Assembly: GCA_012064385.1 (NCBI GenBank) | Contig: QRDG01000531.1 | Coordinates: 633,331 to 697,330 of the forward strand | Direction: 5' to 3' | Source: Puccinellia tenuiflora | Lineage: Eukaryota; Streptophyta; Magnoliopsida; Poales; Poaceae | Length of the DNA stretch: 64,000 bases | Shown: positions 10,394-21,528 of the stretch, piece after piece | Layout of the letters: each line of letters starts with the position of its first letter | How positions within the stretch are numbered: position 1 is the first letter of the stretch | Notes under the pieces: generated by a model | Database searches by the model: none | What the model saw: only the letters and a program-made list of their open reading frames with translations | Told to the model about the DNA's origin: nothing | Position numbers and translations under genes: made by a program

Positions 10394-13300
10394 CTAATCC
10401 TCAGCGACATATTTGTTCCTACGAGCACCAAAAGCAATTCTCTGCAAATGAAATGAGGGAGAATGTTTATTACATCAAACTGAAATTAGTTGGGAATCTC
10501 CAAGATTAATAAAATACAGTCCCCAGGTTTCATGGTGTTCTTACTGAAAATATTCTGGAGTAGGCTTTCAGGCCTGTAAGAAAGCGAATGTAAGTCGGCT
10601 TCATGGATTGGTTGGTAGGGATTGCTCTGATGTTTGGAACAAGGTAATCTGCAACCTATTATATAACAGCGAATCAACATGATCGTTATTTTACCCATGT
10701 TACCAAACAAAAGATATGAACGTAAAGTGTACACAAATAACATTAAAGGCAGGTAAGCTGAATCATTGGTATATATTAATCACACAATGAACCTAGAGCT
10801 CCTTCGCTGTACAAAGAAATATTGCATGTCATGGATAGCTTGTGAGACTTTTAAGTAAGCTAAGTTATAAATTATGAAAGATAATCTTCTCAATTTATAT
10901 TAGTCATTAGATCAGCTATTTTTGTTCAGATCAACACATTTGGTTACTGCCAATGTGTGTTCACGCTGAAACTAACAGATGAGTACCACATGTCTGCCTT
11001 GTGACAACTTATGAAAAACAGGCCGACAACATCTAAAGGGTATACATGATTAAACCCACTACACATTACAATTTTTGAACTTCGTTTTTGTACTGGATTT
11101 TTTGAACTCCGTTAATGCAAGTATAAGAGGTTAACATAGCCCTTTGATAATGAACTGATCACAATGTTCAAGAATGTGATACTGTTGAGGGAAAAAAGAA
11201 ACATTGGCGGAGCTCTCAGCCTCTCACCACATCAGGAGGTTCAGCCAATATATTGATGAAAAACTTTGCCTGCCATCAGCAAAGTTCACAATTTAGTAAC
11301 CATGAATTATCTCATTCAACAATGGTAAAAAAACTGGGAGAATGTTTATCACTTACTTGCTTTGTGGTAGCACCAGACATAAGAAGATCCGTCGTGACCA
11401 TGCCAGGCTGCACAAATTAATCATGTACTTAGTTTTAGTGTATAACTGTCATTTTAAGAGTTATAAACAGTTCAGAGCCAAAAAATAATCATTTATTTAT
11501 GCACATATTCCATGGCCCAATGCTCAGTCTTACACTCTTACACAAACTAGTTAAACCACACCAATCTTTAACAAAATTCATGCAAGCTAATAATTAGGAA
11601 GTCGAGAATACAGAAGATACCGAAAGAAAGAGTGAAGCTATGTACCGATAAATTGTGCACCACGACATTATTCACTTCATTCATCTGCAACTCAGCCTGC
11701 AATTAGAACCATGTTATTTCTCAACATGATTTCTGATAAGGCTGCACACTTGCGACCTATAACTACCTTGGACAAAAAATGCAAAAGAAAGGGAAACAAA
11801 TCGAAAGGTGACAAGTTCTTAAAAAAATTCACGCCATTAAAGACTTGAAGGATGATATTTTAGAAGACCACCTTAAGGATCAAAATCTCATGTTCAAGTG
11901 CACACAAAAAAAAACTCCTATTACTTCACCTATGGATGATTACAGCTTTGCATTGTACCAAATACTGGTCTGTAATGGTTAATAAGTAATAATTTGGGCA
12001 TTTCAGCCAGCTTTAATATTGATAAATACTCCCTCCGTTCCACAATGTAAGCCTTTTTAGGAGGCTAGTTTAGTTTTCTAAAAAGGCTTACATTGTGGAA
12101 CAGAGGTAGTAGTAGTTATCACAGTGTATTGTTGAATGTTTGTCACTCTAACTCAAACGACAATGTCATGAAGTTACATTAGATTAATTTTGAATGCTTC
12201 ATTGGACATGTTCAAACAGAACTAATTTCAGATTATATCGCCATATATTATCTTTACCTGTAGAGACTTTGTAAGGTGTACCACACTTCTCTTTGTTGCA
12301 CCATAAGCAGCAAACCTGGTGATTATCAATCATAAATTCATAATTACCAAGAATTCAAGACTAATGGTTCACCAAAAGATGATAAGAGTTTGTCTCTTTA
12401 ATATTTTCTTCAATTCCACATATTAATACTATATTAGCAGTTAAATGAAATCATGCAATAGCACGTTCCGCAGCCCAGTATCCACAATTACTAAACACAA
12501 TAGAACAAACATAAATGCTACCTTGGGGTTGGCCTTCCATCAGAGCCAGCACCATCAATGTTAAATATGTGACCACCTCGAGATTGGTTCCACATCATAT
12601 TTATTGCCTAAGATGGCAAGACAATGAGAATGATTCTTTACAGTTATCATAATATATGACAAAAGGCTAATCTCGAGTGAAAAGTAATACCTCACGACAA
12701 CATAGCATCAATCCAAGAGTGTTAGTGGTAATCACCTCACTGTTAAATCAAACAAAAAGGTCAATCAATTACTGGCACTTGAAAGTACAACTGAACAAAG
12801 GCGTGCTTGTTCAAGCCTTGCCAATATAGAGACTGAAAATTACATGAGAGCCTCATCAGATGTTTCCACCAACGGTTTGAAACTATATGCATTTGATCCG
12901 GCATTGTTAATCTGCACTAACAGAAATAATTCAGGAGAAATTCCAGTTCTTTTGTGACATAACAGAGCCGTTCAATTAAACGCATTAAGTTGAAACATAA
13001 GAAAAGTTGATATATCAATTTTCAAGCAAAACAATGCGGATTGGACAGAGGTATTTCATACACAACTGCACATATCAAGCACCGAACTGTTAATTATTTC
13101 AAATATGGGAAATTACACAGTGAGCATCAGTGTTATTTCATAGACAGTGGTTGCCATAGTTGTACACGGAAAATAACGAACATGACTTAAAGGTGCATGT
13201 GTAAATATTTGATGTGGGAGGCGTCGCTATGTACCCAAATATCAATATACTCCAGCTTGTCACGTGAAAAATCCACAAGTGCCTTTACATCCTTTCCTTC

Positions 13301-14634
13301 TCTAACATCACAGACAGTTCCCTGTGATAATGTAAAGGGTGACAACTGAGACTATGAAATCGCATATGTTGCTCTGTAATATTTTGAAGTAGCTCCAATG
13401 ACGATATACGAATCAAGTAGCTCAGAAGTAGGTACCCACACATGTTGCTCTCCAAATTCCTTTATCAAGTCACTGGTTGCAGATTCTACCCTTTCAGCTG
13501 TAGAGGATAGACTGCATGTCAAGGAAAGACTAAACTGGTATCAATTGTACCTGCATGGTCCATTTCACTCTTTCTAAAACTGTCTCAAGAACATTGAAAC
13601 ATTTAATGTGTTTGCCATTCAAAAAATCATGATATATTTTGACAGATCAGTGATCTAAAATCATAATACTGCAGGAACTATTAAACACCGATCAATTTGG
13701 TATGCATCTTAGTCTCCATTAAGTATCTTCTTTTAATGATAAACTAAAACTAACAACTAAAACCAGTTCTTTCTTACCTGATCTTGAGCATATTATAACA
13801 TTATCACCAGCCGTCAGAAACTTCCTTGCCAGTGCATATCCAATACCTGTTCAAGAACATTGCAGACGTAACTGAGCAAGAACATACAAATGTTAAGTGA
13901 AGCCAATTTCCACAAGTTATATATCATATATGTATATGCTTCTATTATTATTTTATCTTAGTTTCCTGACCAAAATATTTTACAAAAGGACCGCTAAGAA
14001 AACATTATAAACCTATATAAGGATATAAGAATCAATCCTTTTGCTCAGTTTCAAGCTCAACTTCCACCGAATTCAGAAAAAAGAGCAAATCGTGTCCATT
14101 CATTATATCATAAGTCACTCTCTGTCGTTTTGGTCACATTAAGTAAAGTAAGTCGTATGTGCTAGCAATTGACTAATTGGCACCGCAACATCTTACAAAA
14201 GTACCGCTGAGAAAACATTATAAACCTATATAAGAACTTCTACCAATTGCTGTCATGTTAATTACGCATGCTTTGCACGTATTGAGAATTTGAGATCACT
14301 ATAATCCAATTGTTTCATGCAAACCAAGCATCAAGCAACACGGAGAGAGGGAGCAGAAACAAGAAAGAAAAAAGGCATAAACGGCACCTTTGGTGGAACC
14401 GGTGATGAGGACATTGTACGGAGGCACCATGGGCTCCTTCGGGCCCCCTCCGACGCCGCCGAAGAGAGCCTCCACCCGGAACCCTGCTGATTCCCCAGGG
14501 CGGCGTGCCGCCGCCAGCCTGCGCTGCTCCGGGCGGACGGGGAACCGCACCCCGGCGTCGGAGGACAGCCGGAACGGCGCGGGGCCGGCGAAGGCGGCGG
14601 CCCGGAGCGGGAGAGAGGCGGCGACGGTGGCCAT
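10394..14634 (-). CDS. NOL: Chlorophyll b reductase NOL (NYC1-like), chloroplast SDR
   Basis: Thirteen minus-strand exons join in frame: 14634-14388, 13846-13778, 13497-13436, 13321-13235, 12911-12844, 12739-12691, 12607-12522, 12315-12258, 11696-11646, 11407-11357, 11269-11228, 10655-10545 and 10441-10394. They total 1029 bp, or 342 residues, close to the length I recall for the rice protein. Residues 1 to about 65 are rich in Ala, Arg and Ser, a plastid transit peptide. The SDR fold follows: TGSTKGIG (NADPH site), CDVREG, NNAGSNAY, the active-site pair YGATK, and LSPGMVTTDLL. The C-terminus is NKYVAED. NOL and its partner NYC1 reduce chlorophyll b to 7-hydroxymethyl chlorophyll a at the thylakoid, an early step in pigment and LHCII breakdown. 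Every intron has GT/AG ends. The start is the ATG opening MATVAAS; longer upstream frames lack a transit-type start. A Stowaway MITE sits in the intron between exons 8 and 9. Confidence 0.93.
12029..12109. mobile_element. Stowaway-type MITE in a NOL intron
   Basis: The 81-bp element starts CTCCCTCCGTTCCACAATGT and ends with its near-perfect complement (ACATTGTGGAACAGAGGTAG), with TA duplicated at 12027-12028 and 12110-12111. It is almost entirely a hairpin, with arms reading AATGTAAGCCTTTTTAG. This is the standard Tc1/mariner-derived Stowaway form of grasses. It lies in the intron between 12258 and 11696 and leaves the splice sites untouched. Confidence 0.93.
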
Positions 14635-14882
14635 TCGTGAAGAGCGACGCGTGTGTGCGCTGAAGCGGTGCTCGCTGGGATAACGAGCCAAGGAGTTGCG
14701 TGTACGACGACGGGATGGCCCGCGTGTCAGTGTCAGCAAGCAGTCCGTCGTCTAGGAATTCTCCGGTTGAGTTGTCGTCTTCCTCGTCTCTAATTTTCAT
14801 CCACAAACAAGTTTTTGAATTTATTTATGCTGAAAATCAGCAGTCCCAGTTCAAATTAATCGAATTTCTAGGATATCGTGCA
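14635..14882. promoter_or_regulatory. NOL upstream region
   Basis: This is the 5' flank of NOL up to the hAT MITE. The part next to the ATG (14635-14770) is GC-rich and has open frames on both strands, which I take as leader sequence. No clear TATA box was found. The hAT element begins only about 250 bp from the start codon. Confidence 0.4.
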
Positions 14883-15536
14883 CAGGGCCGGCTCTATGTT
14901 TCGGAGGGCCCTAGGCGAATTCGATGACAGTGGATCCTTATATGTGTACGTGCATTTGGATACTGAACATATAAATGTATCTACTTTCACTTGCAATACT
15001 ACGTACTGTAAAAGCTAACATATACATCCACACATTCGTACTTTGAAATGTCTAAAAATCACATCGTAACACCAATAATTGTTAAGGAACTAATTGCATG
15101 AAATTAAAACTTCAAAATTTAGAAGCCTAATCTAACGCTGATGACTTATCTCAAGATCTCATTAGTTCATGGACGTACCGGGGCCATCCGGGGGCAGGGT
15201 CGCGGGGCGAGGACAACGAGGCGCCGTGAGGAGCAGGCCAAGAGATGAGACGGCTATGAGCAATGGAGCAGTCGCAGCGTCGGAAAAGACCTGGGTGGCT
15301 GGGCGCCGCTTCATCTAATCGTATGCTCACTTCTTCCCAATCGAAATGAGGAGACAAACAGATCAGCTGTTAATTTCCAATTTTTTGATCGCTACCGCCG
15401 GTCTCCTGTGTAAAGTGCGCTTTTTTCGGCCCAATATGTAGCACTGTATGTAGGTAGGAACATGCAATCCTGGGCCCCTCTCTGGCCTGGGCCCTAGGCC
15501 TCTCGACCCTCCCGCCTAGGCCTAGAGCCGGCCCTG
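14883..15536. mobile_element. hAT-type non-autonomous element, 8-bp target duplication
   Basis: The ends are CAGGGCCGGCTCT and its exact complement AGAGCCGGCCCTG. The flanks are the perfect 8-bp repeat ATCGTGCA (14875-14882 and 15537-15544). An 8-bp duplication and a CAGGG terminus are the marks of hAT superfamily elements. The subterminal parts also mirror each other (GGGCCCTAGGC on the left; GGCCTAGGCGGGAGGG and GGGCCCTAGGCC on the right). The 654-bp interior has no transposase. It lies in the NOL upstream region and could influence it. Confidence 0.92.
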
Positions 15537-15544
15537 ATCGTGCA

Positions 15545-18106
15545 AGACTTGCAATCATTCCTCATGAAATTCAAAATATAGAAATAGAAAACAATAAGCT
15601 CCAACTAGAGGAAATCCTAGGTGTCATCTATTCTAATGACTATGTTTTTGTTTTGATCCAGGTTTTAGACTATATACATAATTATATACTTCATGTTCAG
15701 AACCAAATCCACATTTTCAAAAGATGGTGCTAGAAGAACACCAATTGCCCGTCCTGCCCACCATAGCATAAGGCAAACTTTCTTGAGTTTGACCAAACCC
15801 ATAAAAAACAACGTGAATATCTAACACATCAAACATATATAGTGAAAAGTATGTTTTATGATTAATCTAATGAAACTAATTTGGCTTTGTAGATGTTGAT
15901 ATAAGGTGTGTTTAGACGAGGCCAAACCCCACCCTACAATTATTTTGTCATGATCAAAAGTTGGATTTTTATTTGGATGCTTACCAATTTTTTGGCTTGC
16001 CAATATTTCTCTCCACTCTACTTGTTTTTTCATGTCAATGTTGTTCAATTCATGGGCATACAAAAGCTTCGCAACTATTTTGGTAGGGCAAAGCCGAACT
16101 AATTTAAAAGTATCATCTCAATGCTCCTCACTACTATCAAACCTTCCTTACCGCTACTTTCTTTTTCTTTCTCCTATCTAGAAGCCTACACAATGAAACA
16201 TCTAACTTTTCGTTGAGCGCGTTTTCATGGTAGGCAAAATGCTCTCCACTAAGAGAAATTGATCTGGAGGATGCATCAAATTGTAAACCTCTAGAACTTG
16301 TTTGCATGTCCCTCTTAACATATTCAGGCAGGTCTGAATCAAACGTTCAAAGTTAGAAGCCCTAACGTTTGGTCCTTTATATATTTTTTGTCACATGGAC
16401 CCGCCTGTAGGTTACCCCCCACACGCACCTGAAACAACCGCTGCCGCCATGTGGAAGGAACCACGTCAAATCGTCGCCACTGTCAGGTCTTCCCCATCTC
16501 TGTTCGCTGCTCGTCGTCGAATGTTCACTCATCTCCGAGCTCCATTCCCTCGCCAAACACCTATATGTGATCCAGGTGAGCTTTCGGCCTGATAGGACAT
16601 CTTCCCGGACCTCCTCGTGATCTCCGCCGCTTAGAGAGGGTCGCCAACGCTTCTCCAGCGACCCTAGGTATCCATGGCGTGCCACACCCCTCGAGCGGTA
16701 CTCTATGAGCCCGCCTAGTTGTCAAACTTGTCATGCGCCTCCGGTCGACGAGCCTTACCTCCTCGCAGCCGCCGACCTGCTGAGGAAGTCTCTTTGATCC
16801 GTCTGGTAGGAACTTGATTTAGCCCAGGGAAATTCCATTCACGTGGTGGTTGTAAGCAAGCATGGTGGGGACACGGGCAGGGAAAAGCAAGCATGTCTGA
16901 AGACATTTCAAGAAGAATAAACTCTAACAAAGGGAACAATGGTAGAGGAGCTCATATAATTCAAAGGTTGATCCTACATTATCTCGAAATGCAAAATTTT
17001 AATGAGCCTCTACAAATTTATGTACATGTCATCTAGTAGAGCCTGTTTTGGTGCCCCCGACCTCCAAAACCGTCGAATTTTACAGGTCTTGTTTTAGACA
17101 TCTGCTAGAGATGCTCTTATTTCAAAAGGTGATCGTTTTCATATATTTTCGACATGGTATGTAATAAAAGTTGCTGTGTTCGATCCTATACTTAATCAAT
17201 CGATTCTATAAAACCATTTTCCACGGTATATTCAAAAAAAAAGTTTTAATTTCAACATCGCATGCCTGGTTGCCAAGTGCGTGTGTTTTGCACGTAAACG
17301 TTCACGTTAATGGACCGTAGCGCCGTGTATTCATCCACATATTCCGGGTCAAGATCAGATAGGCAAAGGATGTTGGATTTGAGTCCGATGTTGCTGTTGC
17401 TTCTGCAGATGTGGCATCCTCCACTCACCACTCACGATCAAGGATGCGCTCACAAGTCACAAGCAAAGCTTCACTTAGGCAGTGGGCCACCAGTGGACAG
17501 TTGCAGAGACACGATTGACCATGCATCATCACACCTCTTTCCAATGCTAGAAAGCATGGACATGTGGGAAACAAATCTTATAGTATTTGAAAAAAAAATA
17601 TCAACATTGCTCGAGACTTTGGATGACACTACGAAAATATCAACATTGGAGAAAAAAATGGTGTAAATGACAAATTGGTTGGAAATAGTAGCATCCAAAT
17701 TAGACCTCAATTTGGCCCATTATCACCAACATCACCAAATTGTCTTCTTTTTTTTGTTTCTCAAGTTGCAAATCGGATTGGAATACAATTTTTAATTTTA
17801 TACGGCATGTTCATGTGTTTTTGCATATCGATTTTTACTTTTTTGATTTGGAAGGAGTATACGCCCTCTCGGTCTCGGAGAACAAAGAGTTTTAGTTCTC
17901 AAAAATAAAAGAGAACAATAGTTCCCCGCACCCTGGCCTTTCAAAACAAAAGTTCCCACGCAGCGGACGAACTGAACTCGAACCCTAATTCCCAAACAAA
18001 TTCCCCTTCTATCACGGCCTCTTCCGTACAAGAAGATCCAACACAAGTTCGTCGGCGCCGTTAACTCGAATCCTCGACAGAACGCGAAGCTCCAGCGCCG
18101 CCGCCG
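15545..18106. other. Intergenic, with a probable mariner-type MITE remnant and the RPN12 leader
   Basis: About 15770-15905 resembles the common grass mariner-type MITE interior (CAAACTTTCTTGAGTTTGACC, then ATGATTAATCTAATGAAACTAATTTGG and GTAGATGTTGATAT). I could not define its ends. About 16380-16720 is GC-rich with short frames on both strands but no recognisable product. 17070-17110 (TCTGCTAGAGATGCTCTTA) looks like the end of another MITE. The last 200 bp are the leader and promoter of the RPN12 gene. No other gene is evident. Confidence 0.45.
17981..17988 (+). promoter_or_regulatory. Telo-box upstream of RPN12
   Basis: AACCCTAA, the plant telo-box, lies 119 bp before the RPN12 start codon, in the expected promoter or leader zone. 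Telo-boxes are frequent in promoters of constitutively expressed plant genes. An 8-bp match can occur by chance. Confidence 0.4.
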
Positions 18107-20691
18107 ATGGATCCAAAGCTGGTGGAAGTGACGCAGCTGTTCGCCCGCTTCAAGGCGGCCTACGCCCGCAACGATCTCGACGTCTGCTCCAACCTCCTCT
18201 CGCAGCTCAAGGTGCGCCTTCGCCTGCCTCCCCTCCCCGTCGGGGGTTTCAAAATTCGATTTTTTTTTTTTGGAAGTTCTAGGTTCTGGTTGAATTCGCG
18301 TCCGTGATTTCCCCGGAGAGAGGTCGAATTTTGGTGAATTGACATGTCAAGCTTCCTCCTTTTCGCAGGTCCTCCTCACCAAGTTTCCCAGCCTTCCTCC
18401 GTCGTTTCAGCAGACGCCGAACGCCGTCGAGGAGCTCAAAATTGCGAGTAAGATAACTCTGCCTTCTTGGTGAATTATTGTCTAGCTGTCGTCTAGTGTG
18501 CCCGCAAATATTTATGCACATTGCCAGGTGTTGGGGTTGCAATGGCGCTTTCTGTTTCTGTGAGAGTGTTAGAATTTTTTCCTTGTAGGTTGCGATGTTA
18601 TGGTGTAGGCATAGGAAGATTTTGTTGGTGAGAAGGGCGGATTTTGACTCGGTGCATCGGTCATGCTTTGTGTCTTGTTGGTATGCATTTGGTTACTGTA
18701 ATACTGTCTGTGATTTTGGTCACCTGAGCGACTCTTAGTTTGGTTCAAGTACTGAGACTTGGTTCAGTTAAACTGTCTTTCGGAGTGTGATTGTTCTGTA
18801 ATAGTTGATGTGCTTAGTTGCTTCATGGTTCTACCTTTACGATGTGGTGGGGGATCTTTGCAGACCTCACGCTGGATCTGATTTTGTTGGTCATGCAGTT
18901 TTCCTTGGGGCCGTAGGAATATAGATGGTTTGAATATGGTTTACATCCTAGGACTGACAGTCTCACACTAGTGATCCTTGTGATTGTGAGGTCTGGGATA
19001 ATATTTCTCTTTTTCCACGTGACCTTGGATGCTGCATTTGATGTTTTAAACTTCATGTTTAATGATAAGATTTGGTCATTCAGATAGTATTATGTTATAT
19101 GATTCATGAACTTGATTGTTCATATGTTGTCTTCATGCATGAACGCTTCTGTTGATTGACGTAATGTTTCTCTTGTTTTTTTGAGGAAAATGTGTGTCTA
19201 TATTGTCATAGTCCAGCTTTTAGAAATACGCTGGTCTTCCATTTATCCTTAACAGAGAAACTACTAAATCAAGGGGCCTGAAACCTTTCAGGAGATATTT
19301 ATGAGCATGCAGTTGTTTTGAGTGTGAAGATGGAAGACCAAGATGCATTTGAAAGGGACTTCTGCCAGCTCAAGCCTTATTACTTCGACACAGGGTTATT
19401 TTCTTTAACAACTATATGCAGTTCTTTTTCTGTCTATGCATTGTGTAGGCTGCCATTCTAATTCATGTATTCTTATGAGGTCTCTTTCATCTTCCATTGG
19501 TTATCATTCGGTAGGGTCAAACCAAAGAAGTGTTGTTGGTTTTCTTTGGGTGCAGGTTGCTGAATGAGTTAAACCAAAATACTTTTTTTTGGTTAGTCTT
19601 GCATGAGTTATATCTAAGTTTGCTGGGTTCAGTTGGGTAGTCAAATATGGGACAGGGGCTGAGTTGGGAATTTATATTTGTGAAGTCACGGTTAAGCATG
19701 TAAATTGGGTTTGTATGGACTCTCAGGTTCCTGGCCTACTTGTACCCTTGCTAGACTGGCAAATGTTTTGTGTGTTTACTTTCTTAGCAGAGTTGTTTTC
19801 ACATCTTATTTGCTGTTAAATGTTTGCTTTATCAGGTCCTAGAACATAGTCATAACTAAACTAGTTATAAAATGTGGACGGCTATTTTATCTAGGACCAT
19901 ATTGTATTTGTTGTTTTGCATATATACCGTGCTATGTGATACTAAATCGGCTGATGCTTTCAGCGGCATAATTCCTCCATCGCCAGAGGAGTACCCTATT
20001 TTGGGGCTTAATCTTCTGAGGCTGTTGGTCCAGAATAGAATCGCAGAGTTCCACACTGAGCTGGAGCTTCTGCCCTCCAAAGCACTGGAGAATCTTTGCA
20101 TCAAGCACGGAGTTGAGCTTGAGCAGTCCTTTATGGAGGGTGCCTACAACCGTGTGTTGAGTGCTCGACAAGCTGTGCCCCATGAAACTTACGTATACTT
20201 CATGGACCTTCTCGCCAAAACAGTTAGGTTAGTGGTTTCTGCTGCTACCTCTTCGTGTCTGATCTGTCGGTTTACGGATCAAATAGATGATTACCTGCTA
20301 TACCACTCTTGATGCAGTCCCTCACTATTTTTTTGTTGTTGCAAATGCAGAGATGAAATAGCTGGATGCAGCGAGAAGGGATATGACTACTTGTCAATAA
20401 GCGATGCAAAGCAAATGTTTATGTTCAGCTCTGACAAAGAACTACAACAGTACATCGCAGAGGTAAATCCCATTTCCGTCAGCCTATTATTCCCCGATGT
20501 GAATTGCATGATATCACCGTATATTCTAAGTATCATATTGTCATCAACAGGAGCACCCCGAGTGGGATATTAAGAATGGCCTGGTCTTGTTCCAAAAGGC
20601 GAAGGAGTCCCAGCCCTGCAAGGATATACCCTCGGCACCGGTCATCAACCAGAGCCTCGGCTACGCGAGGGAATTGGAAATGATTGTGTGA
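18107..20691 (+). CDS. RPN12: 26S proteasome lid subunit RPN12
   Basis: Six exons join in frame: 18107-18211, 18369-18447, 19292-19394, 19964-20227, 20351-20462 and 20551-20691. They encode 267 residues, the length I recall for plant RPN12a. The protein opens MDPKLVEVTQLFARFKAAYA and keeps the family's hallmark stretches LGLNLLRLLVQNRIAEFHTE, CIKHGVELEQSFMEGAYNRV and TYVYFMDLLAKTVRDEIAGC. The C-terminus is YARELEMIV. The CSN8/PSMD8/eIF3k-type PCI region covers roughly residues 75-220. RPN12 joins the regulatory-particle lid last and helps dock it on the base, so the protein acts in ubiquitin-dependent proteolysis in nucleus and cytosol. The donor after exon 3 was placed at ACAGG/GTTATT because that keeps the frame. 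No lesion was seen, and this copy should be functional. Confidence 0.95.
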
Positions 20692-21528
20692 TTTGCTTTT
20701 TGTCATACTATATCTGGTCCGTTCATGGTGCCATGTATTATCATAATACGTGTGTGATGCTCTGTCATGGCAGCTTTGGATAGTGAATTCCACAGTAAGA
20801 GGTGAATTACTGTATTGCCCTGTAACTCGGTTGTATTTCGTTAGTATCATTTGTTTGACTTTCCAGACTCCAGAGTTCCCAACATGACACAACTGTGTAC
20901 TGTCGGCTTAAAATGGAAATCACGACGGCTGTGTTCACTGTTTTATCTAAAAGATAGACAGAGAGATCAATGGGATTTAGATCTGTAGAGATCTTTGTGG
21001 AAGGTCTAGACTGAGGTCATACAATTTACCTCTTCGAGATTTTTATTCTTTGAGGGAAGGTCTGCAGAGATGACCAAATTTATTCACCTGGCACTCTTAA
21101 ACTTGCCGCATGGGAGCACTGAGGGTATTCCATAAATGCATTTTAGCACAAATGACAAACTCAGATTTTGTTGGGTTCGAAAAGAAAACTTTCAACAACA
21201 CAAGCTCTTGGACAAGTTGTCTTCAATGTCGAATCGAACTCTATATATCTCTTCTATAGAAAGGTTACTAGGATTCCAGCGTTCTGATCGATCCAGGTGT
21301 AGTAATATTAGGCTTAGCCCAACACTTCATGTTGATCGTCCTTCAGTGGTTAGATCCGGTGAGGGCGGTGCTTGTGCGTCGTTCTTTTCTCGGTGTGTTG
21401 TTATGAATAATGGACGAGTAAATGGAGGGAGCATGACAGGCAAAATACATTGGACTGAATGCTGCCACTAACAATATTCGAACGTTTTTGAGATTTAAGA
21501 GAATCAAAGTAAGCACAACTAACAAAAT
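20692..21528. other. Intergenic, RPN12 3'UTR and flank
   Basis: The 3'UTR of RPN12 occupies the first part. Short frames between 21136 and 21471 have no recognisable product. No repeat ends were identified. Confidence 0.45.

Noticed and set aside
14315..14927. Long alternative frames around NOL exon 1, including a longer N-terminus from 14739 or 14806
   Set aside because: The frame beginning MATVAAS gives a standard transit peptide and the length known for NOL; the others are shadows in GC-rich sequence.
15905..16105. Possible MITE with GAGGCCAAACCCCACCCTAC at one side and GGTAGGGCAAAGCCGAAC at the other
   Set aside because: The inverted match is weak and no target duplication could be found.
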